A DNA stretch of 64,000 nucleotides from Serpens sp035497915 (GTDB taxonomy: Bacteria > Pseudomonadota > Gammaproteobacteria > Pseudomonadales > Pseudomonadaceae), in the NCBI RefSeq assembly GCF_035497915.1, contig NZ_DATJCS010000041.1:12014-76013 (forward strand), read 5' to 3'. A program made the position numbers and the translations under genes. The notes under the pieces are model-generated. The model saw nothing but the letters and a program-made list of their open reading frames with translations. It had not been told where the DNA came from and did not search any database. This document shows positions 42,661 through 50,021 of this stretch, piece by piece (positions within the stretch are counted from its first letter, which is position 1; each line of letters begins with the position of its first letter).

Positions 42661-43865
42661 AGCGCCAGATCCCGCACGATGAAGTTGCCGCTGAACACCG
42701 GGTGATCCTCGCCTTCGGGCAGCAGCTCGAAGTAGTCCTTCTGCTCGTCGGGTAGCGCCTCGTAGCCGCCGATCACCTGGTACAGCCAGGTTTCCTCGTC
42801 CCAGGGCAGGCGCTGTTCGGCGCGCCAGGCGAGCGCGGATATCGGCTGGCCGCGCTCGATCACCTGGCAGAGATACTCCTGCACGGCCTCCTGGATCGGG
42901 CTGGCCTGCACCTCGAAGCTTTCCACCTCGCCCAGCAGCGTTTCGCCGGCTTCCGGCAGGGCCACCAGGGCGCGCTCCTCGCGCTGCGCACGCACCTGCG
43001 CGGCCAGGGCCAGCAGTTCGGCTTCCTGCACGCTGTCGTGGATATCCACGGCGGCCGGGGCGAGCAGCGCCTCGGCCAGGTTGAGCAATTGCGGCATCTG
43101 CGGCAGGGCGGTGTGCTGGCCGGGCTGATAGTCCGGCTGCTGCTCCACATGCAGGCTCCAGCCACGCAGCAGGCGGGTTCGGCCCTGGATCTTGCGGAAG
43201 CGGCCGAGCAGGTCGAGCAGGCGCGCCTGCACCACGCCCAGTTCCAGGTAGGCGTCGCTGACGCTGCGCTGCAGGCTGGTGACCAGCAGGCGGCGCAGTT
43301 CGCGCAGGTCGCCGGCGGTATCGGCCAGATCCTGGAAATCGATCAGTTCCAGGCCGGCGAGCAGTTCGCTGACCTGGGTCTGCGCCAGCTCGTTCTCGCG
43401 GATCTTGGCGTTCAGGCTGCCGACGTAGCCGAATTCGTTGTTGATGCGGCTCCACAGCACGCGAATGCCGTGCCCCAGGCCTTCGCAGAAGCTGTAGACG
43501 TGCTCGCGCAGGTCGGACAGGTAGGCGTCGGCGGCGGCGAAGTCGCCCTGGTGGCGCGCCTCGGTGTAGTGGGCGGCCAGCGTACGGAAGGTGGCCAGGG
43601 TGGCGCCGGTGTTGGCGTCGATCTGCCGGTTTCGGTCGTCCTTCAGCGCCTCTTCCAGCAGGGCGCGCACCGTGCGCCGTAGGTGCAGGTCGGCGCCGGG
43701 CTCCGGGCGGTAGAGGATGCCGTCCTTGACCAGGCGCTCCTGCACGCCGGGCTCCAGCGCCTCGTCGCTGATGGAGCCGGCCAGGTAGGCGTCCATGATG
43801 GGTTCGGCGTGGCGGCCCAGCTGGCGCAGGAAGCGCACGCCGGCCTGGTGCAGGTTGCCGCTCAT
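42645..43865 (-). CDS. MksF/JetA-like kleisin subunit
   Basis: A 406-residue, mostly helical protein with a winged-helix-like N-terminal region (SISDEALEPGVQERLVKDGILYR, RRTVRALLEEALKD) and a long central coiled coil. The acidic C-terminal part ends in SGNFIVRDLALCLSA. Position between MksE and the nuclease, and size, fit the kleisin that bridges the SMC dimer. Identification rests on gene context and layout more than on a strong motif. Its start overlaps mksE by 4 bases. Confidence 0.75.
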   Translation of the reverse strand: MSGNLHQAGVRFLRQLGRHAEPIMDAYLAGSISDEALEPGVQERLVKDGILYRPEPGADLHLRRTVRALLEEALKDDRNRQIDANTGATLATFRTLAAHYTEARHQGDFAAADAYLSDLREHVYSFCEGLGHGIRVLWSRINNEFGYVGSLNAKIRENELAQTQVSELLAGLELIDFQDLADTAGDLRELRRLLVTSLQRSVSDAYLELGVVQARLLDLLGRFRKIQGRTRLLRGWSLHVEQQPDYQPGQHTALPQMPQLLNLAEALLAPAAVDIHDSVQEAELLALAAQVRAQREERALVALPEAGETLLGEVESFEVQASPIQEAVQEYLCQVIERGQPISALAWRAEQRLPWDEETWLYQVIGGYEALPDEQKDYFELLPEGEDHPVFSGNFIVRDLALCLSA

Positions 43866-44503
43866 AGCAGACTGCTCTGGCTGGCGGCCTCGGCGCGATC
43901 CTCCAGCGCCAGGCCTTCGGCTTCGTCGATGAAGCGGATCACCTCATAGAGGTAGTCCAGCTTGCCGGTGCCGATGTAGATCTGCTTTTCCGGGTTGGGG
44001 CGGATCAGGTAGCCCATGTCGCAGAGCTTCTTGAACACCTGCTTGATCTGCGCGTCGACGCTGGCGCTGGTGGAGCCGAACAGCCGGTAGTGGCTGATGC
44101 GCGCCAGCTGCTCGCGGAAGGCCGGGGTGTCCTCGACGATGCCCTGCAGTTCATTCAGACGAATCGGACTGCCCTCGGTCAGCGGCGCGTCCTGGGCGCT
44201 GGCTTCCTGCACCAGCAGCAGCCATTCCACCAGCGGGGTGAGGGCATGGCAGACGTCGCGAAACTGCTGGCCGACCACCTTGCGCTCGTTCTCGCCCAAC
44301 TGGCGGTAGGCGCAGTAGAACACTTCCGCCTCGGCGCCGCTGCCGACGCTGGCCACCACGCGGTTGAGGGTGTTCAGATAGTCGTCCACCTGTTCGCGGT
44401 TGGCCGGGTTCTTCAGGAAGCGCCAGCCTTCCTCGTCGGTGGTGCGGCAGATGAAGCTGCCCTGCAGCAGGCGTTCGATGACCTGTCCCTTGTTGGAAAG
44501 CAT
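43862..44503 (-). CDS. MksE/JetB-like subunit
   Basis: A 213-residue winged-helix-like helical protein (ISHYRLFGSTSASVDAQIKQVFKKLCDMGYLIRPN contains the typical two-winged-helix turn). It fits the KITE-type MksE/JetB subunit that binds the kleisin. I chose the ATG at 44503, which overlaps the mksB stop (TGATG). Function assigned from size, helix-rich sequence and operon position. Confidence 0.76.
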   Translation of the reverse strand: MLSNKGQVIERLLQGSFICRTTDEEGWRFLKNPANREQVDDYLNTLNRVVASVGSGAEAEVFYCAYRQLGENERKVVGQQFRDVCHALTPLVEWLLLVQEASAQDAPLTEGSPIRLNELQGIVEDTPAFREQLARISHYRLFGSTSASVDAQIKQVFKKLCDMGYLIRPNPEKQIYIGTGKLDYLYEVIRFIDEAEGLALEDRAEAASQSSLL

Positions 44504-47500
44504 CAGACGGTCTCCTCGGTCTGGCGGGCTTTCAGGCGCTCGCCGATCACATCCAGGCGCGGCTTGACCACCTGCAGCTGGCGGGTCTGCTTGTTGACGA
44601 TGTAGCGGTTGCTGAACAGCGACAGCACCTCGGAATCCGGGTTGGGGAAGGCGGCGAGGATGCGGATGCGGTTGCTGGTGCAGGCGTCGAAGATCTTCTT
44701 CACGTTGTTGTGGTGCAGCGTGCCCAGTTCGTCGATCGGCCAGTGGATCATCGCCGGCGCGTCGCCGCGCAGCAGGCGGGTGAAAGCCAGCAGAAACTTG
44801 CAGAGGATCAGGTAGGCCATGCCGTGGCTGGAGGATTCGTTGAGCTGGCGGTCGGTGCGGATCACCAGGTCGCTGTTGCCCTCGCGCAGACGTAGCTCGA
44901 TTTCCAGCAAGCCCGCGATGCCGCTGCTCAGGGCCGAGCGGCCGAGCACTTCCAGGGCGCGGCGCATGCTGCCGGTGTAGTCCTCGCCGGGCAGTTCGGC
45001 GAAGCCGCTGTCCTGCCATTCGCGGTAGGCGTTCACGAAGCTGCGCAGCTCCGGCCAGAATTCAAGCTCGGTGATGCGCGAGCGGATGGTCACCGCCGAA
45101 TTGGACACCCCGTCGAGGAACAGCTCGTCGCTGACCTCGCGGGTGATGCGCGCGCTCTGGCTGGCGATGCGCTTGTCGATGTCGGCCAGCACGTCGAAGT
45201 AGTCGTACAGGTCCTTGCCGAAGATGCGCCCCTGCTCCAGCAGGCCGCGGATGCTCTGCGGCACCAGCTCGTTGAGCAGTTGCGCGAGCACCGGCACCAG
45301 CCGGCGGTAATCCAGGGTTGGCACGCCGCGCTCGCTGACCAGCGTGCATTCCTCGCGGCCGCGTTCCCAGGTCTCGGTGAGGCTGGAGCCGCTCTTGCCG
45401 GCCAGCAGGCTGTCGAAGCGGTCGACGTGCTGCTTGATGGTGGTCATCAACGCGTCGCGGCTGTGCAGCAGCTCCTGGCCGAGGCGCAGGCGCTCGTCCA
45501 GTTCGCCTTCCGGTGGTATGCCGTCGCGCGGCAGCTTGCACTCGCCGAGGCGGCGCAGCAGGCCCTTGAGCAGGTCCAGCTGCTCGCCAATCTGGCCCTG
45601 CTGCTGCAGGCCCTGCTTGCGCTGCTGCTCAAGCTGGTCGCGCTGGCGCTTGTAGGCCTGGGTGGCGCTGTCGAGCCGCTGCTTGAGGTCGCTGGCCTCG
45701 GCGCGCCGGGCCACTAGATCGTCGTGCAGCTGCGGCTTGCGCTTGAGCCAGGTGACCGCGTACCACTCCTCGTAGCGGTGCACCTCGGAACGCAGCGCCT
45801 CGGTCTCGCGGATGCGCTGTTCGCGCTGGCGGATGCCGTTCTTCAGTTCGATCAGCTGGGCTTCGTCGACGCCACGGGACTTCAGTTCGTTGCGGTACCA
45901 GCTTTCGCAGGCGGCCAGCTCGGTCTTGCCCTGGGCGCGCTGTTCGTCCATCTGGCCGCGCAGTTGCGCCAGACGCTGCTCCAGATCCTGGATCACCTGC
46001 TGCCAGTGGGCCGAGGCTTCCAGGCGCGCGTCCTGGTGCTGCTCGGCCAGCTCTTCCAGCAACAGGCCATGTTCGGCGCTCAGGCGCGCCAGGCTTTCGT
46101 CCAGCGCGCTCAGTTGCTTGCGGGCTTCCAGGCGGCGCTCGGCCAGGGCGGCATCGAGGCGTTCCTTGAGGGCGGCGCGCTCTTCGCGCAGCCGCTGGCG
46201 ATCGTCCTTGTCGCGTTGCAGCTCGGTGCGCGCCTGCACCAGGCGGGTGTTGAGGTCGTCGAGGGCGGCGGTCTGTTCGGCCAGTTGGGCTTCCAGGCCT
46301 TCCAGATGATTGCGCGCGGCCTGCAGGTTGTCCTCGGCCAGCTGCACGCGGGCGCGCAGGGCGGCTTCGTCGGCGGCGTGTTCGGGGGTGGGCAGCATGG
46401 CCAGGTCGAGGCGCAGGCCGTGGAAGCTGTCGGCCGGGGTTTCGCTCAGCGCGGGCTTGAGGTCGGTGCGCTGCAGCAGGCCCGGTTCGATCAGCTTGCC
46501 CAGGTGCTGTTCCCAGCCCGGCTGCTCGCGGCGCAGGAATTCCAGCAGGGTGTGCTGGCCGGGGTAGAGCAGGCGCTCGGCGGCGTTCTTTTCCTGCTCG
46601 CGTTCGGCCACCTTGCGCGCCGCCTGCTGGTGCTGCTGGGCGAGTTCCTCGCGCTGGCGCAGCAGCTGGCGTTCCTGCTGGGTCAGGGACTCGACCTGCT
46701 GGCTGGCGGCGTCGCGCTTTTCGTCGGCCTCTTCCAGGCGCCGGTCGAAGATGTCCAGGCTGCGGCTTTCCTCTTCGCTGTAGCCGAACTGGTTGATGCG
46801 CTGCTCGTGATCCTTGCGCTCCAGCTCGCGGGCATGTTTCTGCTCGCGGTAGGTGGTTTCGGACTCCTGGCGGCGGTTGGCGAAGGACTTGTCCAGCTGG
46901 CTCAGGGCGGCGTGCTGCTGCTGGGTGCGCGCGGCCAGTTCGTCGCGCACCTTGCCTTCCTGTCCGTGCAGGCGATCCAGCGCTTCCTGCTGGCGTTCCT
47001 GGACAATCTGCTTGCGCTCCAGGTAGGCGTTCTGCACGTCGGCGTGCTGCTCGGTGAGCAGGCGCAGGCGCTCCTTGAGGTTGTCCAGCTCCAGCTTCCA
47101 GCCGTCGAGCTTCTCCAGGTCGGCCTTGGCCTGGTCGATATCGGAATCCAGGTATTGCTGGTACTGCTCCTCGATGTGGTTGAGCTGGGTTTCGTCGCTT
47201 TCGATGCGCGCCTGCACCTGGGACAGGTCGAGACTCAGCACGTCGCGCTGTTCTTTCCAGTCACCTTCCAGGCGATTGAGTTCGAAGCCGAGCTGCTCCA
47301 GCTCGCTCTTCAGGGTTTCCTGGCGGGCGAACAGTTGCGGCTCGTCGGTGCGGAAGGCCTGCAGCAGGCCGCTGAGGCGCGCCTCGCAACCTTGCAGTTC
47401 CTGGAAATCGCGCTCCAGACGGGCGAACTCCGGGCGCAGGTCGGCGAAGCCCTGGATGAGCTGGCTGTCACGGATCCAGTCCTCGACCTTCTGGGAGCTC

Positions 47501-48177
47501 AGGCCGGTGGTCGGCGGGGAGACACCGTCCTCCTCGAGAATGGCGGCGACCATCGACTTGATGGTTTCCATCTTGCCTTCGCGCGAATGCACGGCGCGCA
47601 CCAGCTTCTCGATATGCCGCAGGCTGTGCTCGCCGCTGCACAGCGAGAACTGGCGGGCCAGCTGGCGCAGTTCGCTGCGCTGGCTGTCGGCGGACAGCAG
47701 CGTGCGGTCGTTCTGGATGATCGCCCGGTACTGGCGGGTGTTGAGCTGGTTGCTGACCGCCACGCCGAGCTGGCGGAAATGCCGGCCCAGCTCGTTCATG
47801 GTGCGGCAGACGATGCTGTCGCCCTGGCGGCTGCGGATGTAGTCCTCCAGGTCGAAACCCTTGTGTACCAGCCGGTAATCCACGCCGCGGCCGTCACTGC
47901 TGGTGGCGAGGATCGCCTGACACGGCTCATCGTCCATGCGCTGGTATTCGTAGACGATGAAGCTCTGCTCGGTGGGCAGGTACCAGCGCTCGAAGCTGTC
48001 ACGGGTGGCCGGCACCACGCGGCTCGGGTACTCGCCATAGAACACCGGCACCAGGCGCTGCAGGGTGGTCTTGCCGGAGGCGTTGGTGCCGCAGATGTTG
48101 GTGTGGTCGTCCACGACCAGCTCGACCACACCCTTGAGGTGGGTGTTGATCAGAATGAGGCGATTCAGGCTGGGCAT
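44503..48177 (-). CDS. MksB/JetC-like SMC ATPase
   Basis: A 1224-residue SMC-like protein. Walker A GTNASGKTTL is at 30-39, and the Walker B MIHWPIDELG is about 80 residues from the end. Between them are two long coiled-coil arms (rich in E, Q, R, L) interrupted at roughly 540-630 by a non-coiled hinge-like segment (LEFLRREQPGWEQHLGKL). MksB-type SMCs in JetABCD systems recognise and cleave plasmids, sparing the chromosome. It is the first gene of the four-gene operon. The ABC signature is degenerate (SSSHGMAYLILCKF region). Confidence 0.85.
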   Translation of the reverse strand: MPSLNRLILINTHLKGVVELVVDDHTNICGTNASGKTTLQRLVPVFYGEYPSRVVPATRDSFERWYLPTEQSFIVYEYQRMDDEPCQAILATSSDGRGVDYRLVHKGFDLEDYIRSRQGDSIVCRTMNELGRHFRQLGVAVSNQLNTRQYRAIIQNDRTLLSADSQRSELRQLARQFSLCSGEHSLRHIEKLVRAVHSREGKMETIKSMVAAILEEDGVSPPTTGLSSQKVEDWIRDSQLIQGFADLRPEFARLERDFQELQGCEARLSGLLQAFRTDEPQLFARQETLKSELEQLGFELNRLEGDWKEQRDVLSLDLSQVQARIESDETQLNHIEEQYQQYLDSDIDQAKADLEKLDGWKLELDNLKERLRLLTEQHADVQNAYLERKQIVQERQQEALDRLHGQEGKVRDELAARTQQQHAALSQLDKSFANRRQESETTYREQKHARELERKDHEQRINQFGYSEEESRSLDIFDRRLEEADEKRDAASQQVESLTQQERQLLRQREELAQQHQQAARKVAEREQEKNAAERLLYPGQHTLLEFLRREQPGWEQHLGKLIEPGLLQRTDLKPALSETPADSFHGLRLDLAMLPTPEHAADEAALRARVQLAEDNLQAARNHLEGLEAQLAEQTAALDDLNTRLVQARTELQRDKDDRQRLREERAALKERLDAALAERRLEARKQLSALDESLARLSAEHGLLLEELAEQHQDARLEASAHWQQVIQDLEQRLAQLRGQMDEQRAQGKTELAACESWYRNELKSRGVDEAQLIELKNGIRQREQRIRETEALRSEVHRYEEWYAVTWLKRKPQLHDDLVARRAEASDLKQRLDSATQAYKRQRDQLEQQRKQGLQQQGQIGEQLDLLKGLLRRLGECKLPRDGIPPEGELDERLRLGQELLHSRDALMTTIKQHVDRFDSLLAGKSGSSLTETWERGREECTLVSERGVPTLDYRRLVPVLAQLLNELVPQSIRGLLEQGRIFGKDLYDYFDVLADIDKRIASQSARITREVSDELFLDGVSNSAVTIRSRITELEFWPELRSFVNAYREWQDSGFAELPGEDYTGSMRRALEVLGRSALSSGIAGLLEIELRLREGNSDLVIRTDRQLNESSSHGMAYLILCKFLLAFTRLLRGDAPAMIHWPIDELGTLHHNNVKKIFDACTSNRIRILAAFPNPDSEVLSLFSNRYIVNKQTRQLQVVKPRLDVIGERLKARQTEETV

Positions 48178-48510
48178 GCGAATCCTTCGAAGATGCGAAG
48201 CAAGGGCGCAGTTTAAGCAAGCGGCACGCCGCTGCCGAGTCGCAATCGAGCGCGGTCGTCACATTTGGGGCGATTTGCCGCGCTTTTTGTGTGGCCACCC
48301 TATCCGGCCAGACCTACCCGGTCAGACCTGCCCGGCCAGGTCTATTCCGGCCGACGGCGTGGGGTATGCCACCGAGGCTCGGCCTTCGACTCCGCTGGCC
48401 GGCGTAAAGCCGGCCCCACAAGGTTCGCGCTGCCCGTGAGTCGGAAAATCTGTAGGGCCGGGTTTATCCCGGCCGAAGGGGGTGGGAATGTCGCCGAGAG
48501 GGGACGCTAA
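48178..48510. other. Gene-free stretch between the SMC operon and pabB
   Basis: About 333 bases with no credible gene. It holds the SMC operon promoter region (48178-48260, no clear -35/-10) and, from about 48294, a cluster of GGCC-rich repeats including the REP units described separately. Confidence 0.6.
48396..48475. repeat. REP-like repeats, family 1, copy C (two units)
   Basis: Two REP half-units: TGGCCGGCGTAAAGCCGGCC-CCACA (48396-48420) and TGTAGGGCCGGGTTTATCCC-GGCC (48451-48474), in opposite orientation. The preceding 48297-48360 contains further TCCGGCCAGACCTACCCGG-type degenerate copies. Together with copy B it brackets the SMC operon. Confidence 0.7.
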
Positions 48511-49854
48511 TCACAGCGCTTCCAGCGTGCGCAGCAGCACCTCGACCTTGGCGATGGATTCCCGGTACTCGGCCTGCCAGTCGGAGTCCATGACGATGCC
48601 GCCGCCACCCCAGCAACTGATCTGCCCGTCCTTGACCAGCAGGCTGCGGATGGCGATGGAACTGTCCATTTCGCCGCGGACGTCCAGATAGAGCAGCGAG
48701 CCGCAGTACAGGGCGCGGCGGGTCGGCTCCAGTTCGTCGATGATCTGCATGGCACGGATCTTCGGCGCGCCGGTGATCGAGCCGCCGGGGAAGCTGCCGG
48801 CCAGCAGGTCCAGCGCATCCTTGCCGTCCGCCAGCTCGCCGGTCACCGCGCTGACCAGATGGTGCACGTTGGGATAGCTCTCCAGCGCGAACAGCTCGGG
48901 CACGCGCACCGAGCCGGTCCGGCAACTGCGCCCCAGGTCGTTGCGCAGCAGGTCGACGATCATCAGGTTCTCGGCACGGTCCTTGGCGCTGGCCAGCAAG
49001 GCTTCGGCCTGCTGGCGATCCTCGCTGGGCGTGGCACCGCGCGGCCGGGTGCCCTTGATCGGCCGGGTTTCCACCTGACCGGCGCGCACTTCGATGAAGC
49101 GTTCGGGCGAATGGCTGAGGATGGTGCCGCCGGGCCCGCTGATAAAGCCGGAAAAGGGCGTCGGGCAGGCCACGCGCAACGCGCGATAGGCCTGCCAGGC
49201 GTCGCCCTGGCAGTGGGCCCGGAAGCGCTGCGCGTAGTTCACCTGATAGCAGTCGCCGGCGCGGATGTAGTCGAGGATGCGCTGCACGGCGCCCTCGTAT
49301 TGCGCTGCGCTCTGGTCGGGTCGGAACGGTGCGAGCAGTCGGAAGGCGGCATGGTTCTCGGACGCCGCCTCCGCTTCGAACAGCTGGATCAGGCGCTGCC
49401 GCTCAGCGGTGTCGACGGTGGGGTGGAACATCAGCTGCGTGGTGCGCAGCTGATGATCGGAAATCAGCGCCCAGGCATACAGGCCCAACTGCGCATCGGC
49501 AAAGCCGAGGTCGTCCTGGGCCTGTGCGGGCAGCTGTTCCAGGCGCCGGCCGAAGTCGTAGGACAGGTAGCCGATCAGCCCGCCGGTGAACGGCAGCGGG
49601 CCGTTTGCCGGCGCCTCGGCCCGGCCCAGCGTCCCCAGCGCCGCGCGCAGGCGTTGGAAGAAGTGGTTGGCCGATTCGTCGGGCTCCGGGCTCAGACAGG
49701 CCAATGGCCAGGCGGACAGCAGGTCATAACGTCCGCGCTCGGCGCCGGGCCGGCCACTGTCCAGCAACACCGCCCCCGGGGCGTGGCGAATGCGGGTAAA
49801 ACGCTCGGTGGGATCGGCCTGGTAGGGCAGGGCGTGGCAGTGGCAGGTAGGCAT
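48511..49854 (-). CDS. pabB: Aminodeoxychorismate synthase component I
   Basis: A 447-residue chorismate-binding enzyme that makes 4-amino-4-deoxychorismate for folate, with PabA as glutamine amidotransferase. Signatures include FTGGLIGYLSYDFGR near 90, RAGDCYQVNYAQRF, PIKGTRPRGA (the Lys-containing PIKGT of PabB), and GSITGAPKIRAMQIIDE. The C-terminus continues through GGGIVMDSD. I chose the ATG at 49854; a TTG at 49869 adds five residues. It is separated from thrH here by the SMC operon, though the two are neighbours in P. aeruginosa (from memory). Confidence 0.95.
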   Translation of the reverse strand: MPTCHCHALPYQADPTERFTRIRHAPGAVLLDSGRPGAERGRYDLLSAWPLACLSPEPDESANHFFQRLRAALGTLGRAEAPANGPLPFTGGLIGYLSYDFGRRLEQLPAQAQDDLGFADAQLGLYAWALISDHQLRTTQLMFHPTVDTAERQRLIQLFEAEAASENHAAFRLLAPFRPDQSAAQYEGAVQRILDYIRAGDCYQVNYAQRFRAHCQGDAWQAYRALRVACPTPFSGFISGPGGTILSHSPERFIEVRAGQVETRPIKGTRPRGATPSEDRQQAEALLASAKDRAENLMIVDLLRNDLGRSCRTGSVRVPELFALESYPNVHHLVSAVTGELADGKDALDLLAGSFPGGSITGAPKIRAMQIIDELEPTRRALYCGSLLYLDVRGEMDSSIAIRSLLVKDGQISCWGGGGIVMDSDWQAEYRESIAKVEVLLRTLEAL

Positions 49855-49882
49855 GGGGATCGTGGGCAATAACGTGACGGGG

Positions 49883-49910
49883 ATTGTATTCCGCTCACCA
49901 GGCTTGTCCT
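49883..49910 (-). promoter_or_regulatory. Sigma70-like promoter of pabB
   Basis: On the minus strand AGGACA (49905-49910), a 16-base spacer and TACAAT (49883-49888), about 30 bases before the pabB ATG. Confidence 0.5.
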
Positions 49911-50021
49911 AGCGCCGCAGTCGGTTTGCGCGGCCGAGGGGGGGTGATTAGTATCTGGGACATCCCGAGGGGCCTTGAGCCCGACCATAACGATAAATAT
50001 AAGCAGCAAGGGATTCAGACC

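Noticed and set aside
42661..43455. Upstream extension of the MksG-like frame
   Set aside because: The extra residues are Arg/Pro/Ala-rich and are mksF read in another frame; the family-like part begins at the GTG at 42660.
45724..48216. Long plus-strand open frame (about 830 codons) opposite mksB
   Set aside because: It is the antisense of a coiled-coil gene in very GC-rich DNA; the translation is low-complexity Leu/Gln/Ala/Gly and has no motifs, while the minus-strand frame has Walker motifs.
48294..48480. Cluster of short GGCC-rich repeats considered as a CRISPR array
   Set aside because: Units are inverted, vary in length and are not separated by equal spacers; they match the REP-like family seen at two other places and there are no cas genes.
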